A DNA stretch of 64,000 nt from NCBI GenBank assembly GCA_964035545.1, contig OZ037769.1, positions 10,485,133 through 10,549,132 of the forward strand. The letters run 5' to 3'. Position 1 is the stretch's first letter. Each line of letters begins with the position of its first letter. Positions 1 to 16,581 of the stretch are shown here, one piece after another. Below the pieces are notes generated by a model. The model was given only the letters and a program-made list of their open reading frames with translations, did not search any database and was not told the DNA's origin. A program made the position numbers and the translations under genes. Source of the DNA: Bugula neritina (taxonomy: Eukaryota; Bryozoa; Gymnolaemata; Cheilostomatida; Bugulidae).

Positions 1-380
1 ATTATGGACTGCCAGCAATTAAAAACTTTGCACAACAAAACCTACAAGTTAAAGTTTATAGCTTCTTCGCTGAACCTCAGAATTCAGCATAGCTTTATAC
101 TGCTTATATAACAGAACATTTAAAGTTTATGGCTCTGTAATGTGCTAGGTCTATGCTACAGTTTAGACGTCTCAAGACGGCATAATATTGTATATCTATT
201 AATATTTTGGAAAAAAAAGATAATTAATTAGAGTTATTTCCTCAAGACTATATACTTGTATAAAAGCGGCTGTATTCCACAATTGCAGTTAGTAGCTCAA
301 GACCTCAGAAACCATTGTTAAAACTGGCACCTTTGGGTTGAAATTTTATACTCCAAATAATCTTATTCTGATGTCTGAAG

Positions 381-5009
<4,629 letters not shown>

Positions 5010-5166
5010 TAAGCAGTGCAAATATGGTAGAGTTTCGGATGTCTTATAAATACTGCTTATTAGGTGTAAAATGTAGTTACCGTACTGTAATAATTTTTTG
5101 AGTTAAAATACTGGCAGTTAAAATATTGAAAATATTAAAAATACTTGAGTAATTATACTTTTAGAA

Positions 5167-5484
5167 CAGGGCTGTTCAACATGCGGCCCCAGGGCAAAAT
5201 GTGGCCCCCAGCCTACATTTATGTAGTCCTCAAAGGTCTAGAGCTAAAGTGAAAAACTACCTTTTAAATGCTTTATTTGTACACATCTACAAAGCATGCA
5301 GCTTGCAGTAAAGTTCTATATTTGAGACCTAATTGTGTAGTAATTTATAAAGTTTTGGAATAAACTAGTTTGAAAAATGCTGATGCTGTGGCCCCCAAGC
5401 TCAAACTAAAATTTACAATGTGGCCCTTGCCACCAGCATCTTTCCTTTCAGTAGCCCTTGGTTTGATTATGTTGGACGCCCCTG
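5167..5484. mobile_element. hAT-type MITE with 8-bp target duplication
   Basis: A 318-bp non-coding element beginning CAGGGCTGTTCAACATGCGG and ending with the inverted counterpart (reverse complement CAGGGGCGTCCAACAT). It is flanked on both sides by the same 8 bp, TTTTAGAA (5159-5166 and 5485-5492). The 8-bp duplication and CAGGG termini are hAT hallmarks. No transposase is encoded, so it must be mobilised in trans. It lies 160 bp downstream of the CTHRC1-like stop codon and contains an AATAAA that could serve as its poly(A) signal. Confidence 0.85.
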
Positions 5485-5815
5485 TTTTAGAACAATAACT
5501 ATTTGAAGTGCTGTGCAGACCATCACGCCACAGCATATTTTTTCATTTTTCTAAAATTAGCATTAACATATGCAAATGTCGTTTTAGTTATTGGCAATCA
5601 AGTTTAGGCAACTAAACTTACTAACCGTAGCAAATTTCCATTATTTGTATAGCAATTAAGCTGGGCGTGTTTAGCCATTGATATATGTTTCTTTTACTTG
5701 ATTGGTTTTATATCTGACTTATTATGTATTATGTTTGAAGAGTGGATATACTACATAAAATATAAAATGTTTGATCAATGTTAACTGTCTTATAACTGGC
5801 TGACACCCAGACAGG

Positions 5816-6386
<571 letters not shown>

Positions 6387-8082
6387 TTATATTACAGATT
6401 TAATTATACAATAAAAATAAAATTACAAATAAATAAATTGCAACTAGCTGCTACTGTAATTTACAATTCTGGAAACACCAAGAGCAAAGAGAATAACAAC
6501 TCCATCTTTAACATTGCAGTGTGTAGTTTTGATGATGCTGAATGATGCATACATTTTTATCACTTGAAAACGATCCAAGGTTTGGGGGGTGAATTTGACT
6601 AATATTCTATGAAATTTTATGCTCTTTCAAAAATGAAAACTAAAAATGTAGACAAATCTGAAAAAATGTGCAAAATCTCTTGAAAAAATTTGCTGAAAAC
6701 TACAATTGAAGTAAGTAAAAATGTCAACTTTCTCTAGACTCCATGTCCACAAGTAAAACTTTATTTTTTGTTTAAACCAAGTATGTGGTAAATACCTTAT
6801 TCTTGGTTAGCCAACATTCTACCTCTTTCATATATTTTTCTCCTCCCATTTTTGATGCCCTCCATAATTAACAGTTTGTTTACAGAAACTTCTGTGGCAT
6901 TGTATAATAATTTACCACAGCCCGATATTTGGCCATTTGCATGCAGTGCATAGTAACAATTAATTATTAAAAGAAGCAGGTAATAATCAGCAAGTTTACT
7001 TATACTATGCAAAAGTTGAAGTTCTACATATGTATTTTCTTGCTTGCAAGTTATGTATAGTGAAATGATTTGCACGTATTAGTTGTATTATGTAATACTC
7101 CTTCAGGATTATTTGTTGATAATACTAAATTGGTATAAAAGTTTTCAATGCAATTAATACCTGTTACACTTATATGAAGAAACACACTGAATTAGACAAC
7201 TTATTGGAGTACAGCTGCAACATATTTCAATTACATGTAAATGCTATTATATCTATAATAATATCTGATGTAATATATTATTATATTTGCATACATTTTC
7301 ATATACTATCAATTGTATATATTTTTGAAACTTTCAGGTGTTACAAGTTGTAATATGTTATAATGCAAATAGTTCCAAAAGAGTAATATTGAATAACTTA
7401 TTATCTTGATGACACACTTAATGGCACTAAGGACCCAGTGTTTGTATTATCAAATAGCCCTCCCAGTGTTTCCAAGACCATATTACTTATATAAGCATGC
7501 CTGAGGAATAGCTAAGGCTCATTATTTCAACAAACTATAAAGTATGCCAATGCATTGTCACTCTTTTAACAATTGAAGCAGCAACAATTCATGTGAAATG
7601 ATCTATGCAATCGTATTTATAAATCTTTTATAAATTGCATGTACATCTTCAATAGTGTTGAACTTGAATGAGATGATTTAATGTCATCCACTATATTCAC
7701 AGCACCTAATCCTCACTTTTAGACACCAGTTCAGCGTGCATGCAAGCAAATTAATCTTTAAAACATGTCCAGTAAGTAAAATGCCTTGGTACTGTTGTTA
7801 ACACTTTACACGTTGTTTTATGTATTATTTTTATTTTCACTAGTATTTTCATATGTATTCTGCTAATTTTAGAATGGATGGTTAATCACGGCTTGACCAA
7901 TAAAATCTTATAGTTATACTGCCGAATACTAAATATTTATTCAACTTAAAACAAACTAATGCTTATGGTAAATTGCTAACAATTTTATCAAACATTTTTT
8001 CTTGGTCAAATCTTAAAACATATTATATAAAAATAAAATAGTTGAACTATATAGTTTTATCTTTCAAATAGATGGTATTTCA
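6387..8082. other. Intergenic, no gene recognised
   Basis: AT-rich sequence with short open frames only. A 92-codon minus-strand frame at 6797-7075 has no recognisable domain and no splice context. I see no RNA gene or transposon here. Confidence 0.6.
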
Positions 8083-11000
8083 ATGCTTATTGAAGGTTTG
8101 AATTGGAAAAGCTGTACCGTACTAATGGTAATGCTGATACCAATTGCTTTGAGTCAGCGATGGAAGTGCTTAGAGACTCTAAACTGGGAGCCTGTGAGTG
8201 AAGTAGATTATGAAAGGTGAGTCCATAGGAAGCTTTTAGAGTAAATAATATTCACTATATTAGCCTTCAAGAGTTTGTATTGTAGGCTAGAGATTGCAAC
8301 AGCCAATTGCAGATAAATAAACCGAAGTGAAAGTTATGTTATATGTTTATTTTTCGTGCACTTCCACCTTTGCTTTTAATCAAATTACCCATTAGCAAAA
8401 TTGTTTTTAATATTTGTTCTATTTAGATGTAAGAGCTGGAGAACTTCAATAATGTAATTACTCTGACTTACTTTAAATAATTTTCTATGAGGTGCTGTTG
8501 GAAGCTTCACAAGAACATATAATTATTTTCTCTTGTCCATTTCTCATTAAAAATGAGGAGCAGTCATGGTCTAGGGGTTAGAGCCCTGACAAAGGCCATT
8601 GGTAGTGCTAGGAAGAACATCCAATCATAATTGCTCCTGAGCCTCATTTAAATAAGTCCTTGGCCCGATTTAACAAAAACCCACTTTATCAGGGGTTTCT
8701 CACAGGAATAGTGACTATAAACTTGCGTGATTTCTCATTAAAAACAAGGACTATTCTGCATTGCTGCAACTACCTCCTTTACTTGTTATATACTCAATGA
8801 CAAGGCTATGCTAGGCTATTTGTCAGGTATCAAAATCAAATCCACAAATGTTCTTTTCCTTTAATGCAAGTTTCTCCACAGACGAATGGGATTTCTGAAA
8901 GTAAAATTACTATATTCGTAGTTTAAACAATGCGAATGAATTATATCCTATCTTTTTCAGAACATACTCGCCTGTTACTGAGGTAGATGCTAGACCACTA
9001 GGCTTCAAAGTAGGAGGGTTTGTATACGACACAAACAGCGGCACGTGTGTTACAGTGCAAGGAACGCAGAGAAAAAGAATTGAAGTTGTAGTAAGAAGTT
9101 GTTGTATAATCTGTGAGAATAACACGTATAGCAAGTAAAACAACACAAGATGTTGAACAGGATAATAATATGATTGTTTAATACTTATACTGCAGTTGTA
9201 TTATTAATGTACTTTGTGTACCTGCAGTATGTAGTGGTATTACAGTACTGTGACTGCATACAGTAGTTTTAGTACTGTACTGTCAGTGTGAACAGTAGTT
9301 GTGTTGTTGAACTGAGAGTTTTATTGTTTTAGGTGGAGACTCAGCCCCAAGCTACGGTTTGCATCAGAGGTGGAGGAGTTGAAAAGTGTGCCGAGGTAAT
9401 TCTCACTTGCTAGTTATACACAAAACAGAGAGTATAGTGCTATTGGTAGCATATTTAGTATATGTTGTCAACTTGATTCAATGCCTAAAGGTGCAGCACT
9501 ATCATAGGAGCCGTTAACTATACTAAGAGTTATATTGCTCACTGTAGCGCTGAAAGCTGTTGCGGGTCGAGTACAGCTGCTCTAAGGAGTTGTTCACTCA
9601 GGAAGTGACACATATTGCATGGCAAATAATATAAACCTACATAGTCTATATACTGCAGACAGCTACATTATACCGATTTAACTAATCATATTTATAGAAG
9701 TTTCAAAATACCTTTTTATTTTAACGGCTTTTGACTTTTTTGGTTAGGTTCACATTAGCTGTGTCAGACAATCTTCATTTGCTGAAGATTGTCCATCTCT
9801 AAGCAATTTTTCATATAATATATACTATAATAACAATATCAAGCTATACAATGTATCTATCGTCTAAATTAAGGCACAGTTTATACTAATTTGTACATCT
9901 GCTATTGTACAAACAGGCTGATGGCTCCATCTATATGTGTCAAGAGTTTGTGGATGAAAACCAGGCTTCCAGTTCTTCAACCAGCTTTGAGTTCTTCTGC
10001 AATGATGAGTGCCATGAAGCAGACGTCAACTTTTGGTACAGGTTTACTGTCAGCACAGCTGATAATTCAGGTATAGTCTTACTTTCCGCCCTCCAGCTAG
10101 TAGTTCAGGTATAGTCTTACTTTCCGCCCTCCAGCTAGTAGTTCAGGTATAGTCTTACTTTCCGCCCTCCAGCTAGTAGTTCAGGTATAGTCTTACTTTC
10201 CGCCCTCCAGCTAGTAGTTCAGGTATAGTCTTACTTTCCGCCTTCCAGCTAGTAGTTCAGGTATAGTCTTACTTTCCGCCCTCCAGCTAGTAGTTCAGGT
10301 ATAGTCTTACCCTCCGCCCTCTAGCTAGTAGTTCAGGTATAGTCTTACCCCCTCCCCTTGCATCTATAAAGGATTGCTTGTTAGTGGCAATGAAACTTTG
10401 TTTTAATTTGCACTATAGAATATGCACACTACATAGTGACTCAGCACTAATATGGCTGGTGAGCCATGTTTCAGACCACCACGTCAATCACTACATTTTA
10501 GGCACATGTCAGCAGTTGGTCAAATAAGATTCCTGAAAAAACTGTTGTCATTTGGAAACACTAAATGAATGGTGCTAAAGGTTGGCTGCTGTATAGGCTT
10601 AGCCTATCTTAACAAAGCACGGCACAGCAGGGTACGGGGGGGGGGGGGGGCTAAAGCGCCTAAGAATAAATGAAATTTGAAAAATGATTATAGCCTTTGC
10701 ATTGACATCACAGAAGAGAATCTTTTGTAAGGTCATCATCACATATAGCAAAATCAAACTGGTACAGCATATCTCTGATGATCAAATTAAATTCTATTCA
10801 AAACAACAATGACAGATTGTCAGAATGAAGTGTGAAAGTTTAATTGTATATCTCATCATGCATTCAGGTGTGACTTAAGTAAGCAATGCTCATCAAACCC
10901 TTTTATCATTATTTGTGATTAAAATAGCATTAAGTATTTCCAACATCTCACTGTCAAATCTTGAATATGCTATAGGAACTACTACAATTTCTGTTCATTC

Positions 11001-12497
11001 ACAAGACTGCGTAGGTGTGTTGATAGGCTATAAACATCAATGGGGTATTAGTATACTATTGTGGAATCATTTGGTACAAAAATGAATGTTATATAAAACT
11101 TTTATATGACTAAAGATGATTATATTTAGGTCGGAAATAATATAAAATGATATAAAAACTTTATTCTATTAAGAAGCAACAATTGGGCTTTGGTTGTATA
11201 CATATTGTTATATTGCATACATAATATAATATGGCATATGTAATTTACACACCATATACATACATGTAATATTACATACACCATTAAGTTGACTTTAAGT
11301 GTATAGTAATGTATGCTCTATGAGTGGCAATATGTATAGTAGCATGTATAGTAGTATGTGTAGTATTATTGTTATGATTTTGCGGTTTGTATGAAATAGA
11401 CTAAGTAGTCTGCATGCCAATGTTGTTATTTCTTGAATAAAAGTCTTTTGTAGGTTGCATTCAATAATCTTTATTAGTTCCTTCTTCTGCGAGCTCCAGT
11501 GTGATACTGATTTGCACTGGAAATGCTCGCCTTTATATATAGCAAAAATTTCCCCGCCACTATGGGGGTCCGAAACTCCGTCGAAGTTCGGAGTTCCGCC
11601 GGCCGAAGTCGGAAAGGATCTGTTTGAAATCATACAGATCCTTCCAAAATCGTACCTTTGGCTCCGAATTCGGCCGAGTTTCGGCTCACATACTCAATTA
11701 ATTAAACATACAAAAAATGTGGCGGGGGAAAACAACTTCGAATAAAAACAAATATGTGGTGTTAGTGCGTGCTTTTGATTTCTACTACATTATATACATA
11801 TAGTAGTATGTATAGCATGTATAGTAGTATGTATAGTATGTATAGTTTGTATAGTATTATGTATAGTAGTATGTGTGATAGCATGTATAGTAGTATGTAT
11901 AGTATGTATAGTTTGTATAATATTATGTATAGTAGTATGTGTGATAGCATGTGTGGTGGTAGCTATAGTAATGAGTTGTTGCTCTTAACATACTCATGAA
12001 TGTAAACATGGCAGCTGTATAACTATTTTTTATAACCAAATAATTATATTAGTTACATTTTTCTAGTTTTTACCTAAAATTGTCAAAGTTTCAATGATCT
12101 GTAAAGTAATTTTGTTAAAGAATCCATGAATAAAGTTTGTGTGTACACAAGGAATTGTACAGAATGTGAAGGTGATTTGAAATATATTTAGTACAAAGTT
12201 CAGAAAATTGCATCAAATTTGGCAGGTTTTAAAAACATTGGTGCAATGCTTGCAGATTTGTTTCATCATGAATTCAATGTGTTTATATTATTGTATTGAG
12301 CAGACGATGATGAACAGTGGTGTTGGGGAAGAGCTCTGGATGAAAGACCAACTCATCTGGTTGACCTGAAGTTTGTTGTTACAACTTCCTCTCTGCTAGA
12401 AGTTACTAATGCAGCAAAGAGTTACCTTGTATCACCTGGTGCTGCCTTACTCATCATCACCGGCTTTTTCCTTAAAGCTGTGTATAACACCTACTAG
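8083..12497 (+). CDS. Unrecognised secreted or membrane-anchored protein, 224 aa, five exons
   Basis: Exons 8083-8216, 8961-9090, 9333-9395, 9917-10070 and 12304-12497 join with consistent phase (2, 0, 0, 1) and canonical GT..AG ends. The start was chosen at 8083 because it is the first ATG of a frame that runs into a hydrophobic signal-peptide core (TVLMVMLIPIALS) followed by an extracellular-looking, Cys- and Trp-containing region with CxxxC (CNDEC) and FWYRF motifs. The last 21 residues hold a hydrophobic segment (AALLIITGFFL) with almost no tail beyond it. This fits either a short C-terminal anchor or a GPI-attachment signal. I do not recognise the family; the function is unknown. The donor of exon 4 lies at the edge of a 38-bp minisatellite that copies that donor seven times. 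Intron 1 contains a SINE; intron 4 contains the minisatellite and a probable solo LTR. Confidence 0.75.
8554..8730 (+). mobile_element. tRNA-derived SINE, copy 2 (internally deleted)
   Basis: Shares the A-box head (ATGGTCTAGGGGTTAGAG) and the 3' body (TTATCAGGGGTTTCTCACAGG) with the other copies. The stretch holding the B box (GGTTCGAATCC in copy 46154-46357) is deleted, so it should be transcriptionally dead. It lies in intron 1 of the gene at 8083-12497. Confidence 0.75.
10071..10350 (+). repeat. 38-bp minisatellite that duplicates a splice donor
   Basis: Seven full units of 38 bp (10071-10336) plus a partial one, each running from GTATAGTCTTAC to CTAGTAGTTCAG. The first unit begins exactly at the intron 4 donor (TTCAG/GTATAG at 10070/10071), so every unit recreates TTCAG/GTATAG. 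Use of a later copy would add multiples of 38 nt and meet an in-frame stop at 10112-10114. Confidence 0.9.
10636..10650 (+). repeat. G15 homopolymer
   Basis: Fifteen consecutive G in an otherwise AT-rich intron; the length is likely variable or sequencing-sensitive. Confidence 0.9.
10651..11410. other. Intron interior, nothing recognised
   Basis: AT-rich intron 4 sequence of the 8083-12497 gene. Short GTAGTATGTATAG-like repeats appear near 11330-11370. Confidence 0.5.
11411..11690 (-). mobile_element. Probable solo LTR
   Basis: A 280-bp block of distinctly higher GC than its surroundings. Read on the minus strand it begins TGTGAGCC, contains a TATA-like TATATATAAAGG, then AATAAAG, and ends with GCA. 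This is the order of promoter and poly(A) signals expected in an LTR. The flanking 5-mers (TAGTC and TACTC) differ at one base, so the target duplication is only approximate. No internal coding region is present. Similar GTAGTATGTATAG repeats lie on both sides, suggesting insertion into a repeat array. Confidence 0.4.
11790..11960. repeat. GTAGTATGTATAG-type tandem repeat
   Basis: Imperfect repeats of TATAGTAGTATG and TATAGCATG units, continuing a shorter array at 11320-11370 on the other side of the probable solo LTR. Its open frames on both strands are artefacts. Confidence 0.8.
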
Positions 12498-14034
12498 TAT
12501 ATTTCTAAACTCGTATGGCTTAAAATTGTTGCAATTTGAGCAACCTTTAGTTCACTATTCATGCAAATTTGCTGAGCTTTTTAAGTTTCACTGAAATGTT
12601 TAACAACAAACAGAATATATAGAAAAACAGAGCTCAAACTTAATCTGAGACTTTTGCTTTATTATTAATTTTTTTAGCCAATTGTTTTTACAAGCGACCA
12701 TCTATTTTTAACAATTCATTTATTTTAAAATGTGTCTCTATGTAACTTTATATAACTCACATCCATGATCTGCACACATATTTATTAACTACATAAAAAA
12801 CACAGAGCTGTAAACATTATGCCAAGCATTTATTTTTGTCACATAATTGAACAATATAAATAATTTGAGAAGTAAGATCCTTTAGATATACAAATAATTT
12901 TCTGTTTTCTTAGCATCGTTTAGATCTAGATGGATTTCTTCTCCTGCTAGGACTCCTAAGAGGTTTGGTTGGAAAAGGTCTTTTAATTGAAACTTCGGTC
13001 CTAGCCTAACGCATGCACAAATTAAACTTTATATTTTTCTGTACAAAACACTGTTTATCTATTCTATAAAAAGAGTAAGTCTGTTAAAGTTGACAGTGTT
13101 TAATTTTCAAAAAAAAATTATCATGCTTCACTTTAACTTCTGGGCTCAAGGAAATCCAGTTGCAAATCAAAGCTTCTTATAATAATTATCAGTTATATGT
13201 GGAGTAATCTCAGTCCGACTGCAGCCAGTTTAGTCGGGAGTTATCTTTCTAATAATTTAAATTTCTCAGAGTTGTCTCCTCTTTGTGATACCAATTTTTT
13301 AAGGGTTTTAAATTCATAAATCTAGGTTACCGGTCTATTGATTACAAAAGCTACATTATTCATATGAAGATAAGATTCTTATTATTTACAACACAGCTGT
13401 AATTTTTCTTTCAATTTGTTGCAAATTTTACCTGTTTAAAATTATCCATTCATGTATTATAATAATGCATTGTCTTACTTTCCTTACAATTAAAAATGAT
13501 AAATTGTTCAACACAAATATTGATGAAACTAGTTGCACATATTAATTTCCTGAATAGTGAGTAAAGCAATTAAATTTTTTGCAGGTAACCTACTTTTTAT
13601 CTTTTGAGGGTGCACTAGCAAGCTGCTTAGCATATATACCAAGTTTAAGTTAATACAAAAAGTTGAACAGATGGATTGTCTTACACTGACTGCGTTTTTA
13701 CTTTAATTGTTTTAAACTGGCTGTACTCAGACTGAGAATAATTCATGGAAATCTATGATTGAGTCAAAGCAGCTAGAGCCTAGGGGGATTATAATCATTA
13801 GAAATCTTTGGCATTGCATGGCATGTCATGACACATTATGACATGACATGTCATTATGGCATGTGACATAACAAGACACAGTATGACACAGCATGACAAG
13901 TTATGAGATGTTATGGCCTATATTATGGCATAGCCTGATATAGCAAGTGGAAAATATTGAAACCATATAATTCAAGTATAATTTTGACTAGTTATCCAAA
14001 ATTCAATAATAATATAGTTGTTTTCAACCCTTAT
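12498..14034. other. Intergenic between convergent genes; one weak exon candidate
   Basis: Mostly AT-rich with no clear gene. On the minus strand, about 13000 down to 12912, there is a short open segment after a CTAG acceptor-like site that ends in SPSRRRNPSRSKRC and a stop. It resembles the Arg/Ser-rich tail of the neighbouring minus-strand gene and could be an alternative 3' exon, but no matching donor was found. 13790-13930 is a CATGACAT-rich palindromic tract. Confidence 0.4.
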
Positions 14035-14040
14035 TTTATT
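14035..14040 (-). promoter_or_regulatory. Poly(A) signal AATAAA
   Basis: Canonical AATAAA on the minus strand, 65 bp beyond the stop codon of the gene ending at 14105, at a normal spacing for 3' end formation. Confidence 0.6.
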
Positions 14041-14104
14041 GATGAATGCTACATTTGCTTGCACAGTGCATGGCAACAAATAACACTCAAAGCACAATTA
14101 AGCA

Positions 14105-15185
14105 CTAGCATTTGATGTAAGAGTTATTTTTAGAAGCCGATGGCCTAGAGGTAGTTTTCCTGTGCCTTGAACTGGATCTGCTACGATTGTTAGTGTGTGG
14201 CTCTGGTCTCATGTATGGCAAGTAACGACAGTGCGCTCTTACTGGTGCATACCCTCCAAGTGGTTTCTCTCTGCAGTGTCTCATCACTCTAGTCTGCTTA
14301 GTGTTACACGCAGATTTTCTCTTTCTCTTGACTCTTGGTGGTGTATCTCCTCCACTCACCATGTTAGCTTCTTCACTTTCATTATTTGGCACTTCCTCGG
14401 TCTCTTCAGCAGTTGTTTCAAAAACCTCTTCTACTGGAGATTCTTTTTCGACTGCCTCACTCTCATTGTCTGAAAACTCGGCATTGTCTTCGCCATCTGT
14501 GTCTCCAGCCTCTTCATCAGATGTATCTACCTCGACTCGTACAGCGACCAGTTTCTTAGTCCAAGATGGACAGTGGCAAGCTGCTTCCATCTCCAAACAG
14601 TTCATACATTGTCGGGGAAAGCAAGACTCCTGATTGGTGCTTTCTCTTCCGAGAGAGTCCGTGAAAGCTTGCACGGGAGTTGGTAAAAATCGACCAACAC
14701 CATTGCCTCCCTCACCTTCAGCATTGCCAATTTTAACGCAAGGAAACATGTTGACTATAATGAAAAAGACGACTAGCACAGTCGCCTCCAACCAGTAGCC
14801 TGGGTTTGAAAATAGGTCATCTATCCCGAGCGCCATCATACCAGTCACCTCAAATGTTTTAGCCCCTCGCCCAACCAGAGCTACGGCACCTTTGAGCAGC
14901 GTAGCCACTTTGGGTAAGCAGATTTGTGCGAGTAGTTAGAGCAAATGTAGCACTACAAAGAAAGCTATTGTAAAGCGGACATGACAAGTACTAGACACAG
15001 ACATAAACATACACATTTACTATACTGACCCTAACAGCTACACCGCATGCCAGCATTCGTGTAATTATTGGCAGCACTTTGTAGTAGAGTACAGTTCCCA
15101 TGACAATTAAAAATATTGTGTAAGGCAAGCACAGTGGACTTGTCATTCTGTATATAAGATTTTTAGTCATCAAGTAGGGATCCAT
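14105..15185 (-). CDS. Unrecognised two-segment membrane protein with acidic and Arg/Ser-rich C-terminal region
   Basis: Two coding segments are visible. The upstream one (15185 to about 15030, preceded by acceptor TCTTTAG at 15210) starts MDPYLMTKN and has a hydrophobic stretch (YTIFLIVMGTVLYYKVLPII). The downstream one, from about 14907 to the stop at 14105-14107, has a second hydrophobic stretch (ATVLVVFFIIVNMFPCV), then a Glu/Asp-rich region, a KRKRK basic cluster and an Arg/Ser-rich tail ending in YIKC. The natural acceptor at 14907/14908 needs a phase-1 donor. The obvious donor at 15030/15029 is phase 0; a weaker GTGTAG donor a few codons earlier would fit. The junction is therefore unresolved. 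I do not recognise the family and infer only a membrane protein with a charged, probably disordered cytosolic tail. Confidence 0.5.
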
Positions 15186-15209
15186 TCTGCTCTGTGTGCT
15201 AACCAACCT

Positions 15210-16581
15210 AAAGAGGAAACGTTTCATGTGCTTCTATAAACCTAACCCTTTGACTTGGTTCAGATTATCATGCCTATGTATTTAATGGCTTGGAACTAAG
15301 CAGGCATAAGCCCGGTGTTACTAACCTATTGTCAAGATTTCATATATATATCTTTTGAGAAGATTTGAAGGTTGTACTTTATAACATATAAAGTCACTAC
15401 CAATATAAAGGAGACTCTGCTAATGTATAACTATGGTCGATCATGCATAACAACAATTATTTTTTCATCTCAATTTCATTTTAACAAAAACTTTTGAATA
15501 CTTCGAAATTAAAGAATATCTTCAAACCTTGCTATAGCTACTTTTGAAAAGTTGTCTTCTACATGACATAATTCTTTCTAAGCCTTCTAGGTAGAACGCA
15601 TGCGCAGGCAAATAGTACATGTATTGAGTATATTAAAAAGATGAGAGAAAGTAAAACTATTTTACACTTGTTCTCAATGGAAAGTTCCTTTGATTTGAGC
15701 TAACTGTAGTCGAGTCAGTATTTTAGCTTTTAAATTATGTAATTTCATGAGTAGGCAAAAGTACTGTACTCTGACCATGCAATAAAAACCCAATTCAATA
15801 GATTCCATTGCTTATATTTGTCATAGGTGTTCCTTATAGTAAAACCTTTTCAGTTTGGTGGTTGCATGGGGAAGTTTTTACCATGATTACATGTATGCGT
15901 TTGGTTTTTATGCAGGTAAAAAGTTTAAACACAAACTATAAATAAAATTTATAAAAGAGTTTGTGATATTAAATGTTTGATAAGGAATTAGTCAGTAGAA
16001 CTGAGGTTACTCACTTTGCTAGAGAAGATTTGTACAGACCAGCTGTTGTTATATTCTAAAATATGTTTACTGCCAATGAAGCCATTATTTAGTAGCAATT
16101 GTTATCACATTTTTTAAATTTTTGCTGGTCATGATTATATTATTATGAAACTGCAGAACAATTTGTTCAATTTTTTTGTTATCGGCATATTATCATTACT
16201 ATACGCTTTAAATGAAAATTTAGATAAATTGTATAACAATTTAAACTATTTTATGATATTGATATGAAAATGCAATATAATATTTTTATAAAAAAGATAT
16301 ATTTGTTAGGTAACAAATTTAAAAACTTTAAATAAAATGTGGTACAGTATAATTTAATGAGAATGAAAAAGGCATCTGCTTTAAAAGTAAAAAAATTAAC
16401 ATAAATAATGCATAAAAAAACTTTTGAAATTCAACATGTAACTAAGTTAAGCAAATTAGGCAATATATCACCATCAAAATTTTAGTAAACTTGCATAGAC
16501 AATTGATATAGAATGTGTTACATCTCGAACACACGACATGTTCAACACCTCCGAAAGTAGCTGTGCCACACAGCATTGCCA
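15210..16581. other. Intergenic, no gene recognised
   Basis: AT-rich sequence without a convincing exon; any further 5' exon of the minus-strand membrane protein gene would lie here but was not identified. Confidence 0.4.

Noticed and set aside
11295-11633. 112-codon minus-strand frame
   Set aside because: Spans the probable solo LTR and flanking AT-rich repeats; no domain and no splice context.
14195-14633. Plus-strand open frames of 92 and 110 codons
   Set aside because: Antisense shadows of the acidic/Ser-rich minus-strand exon.
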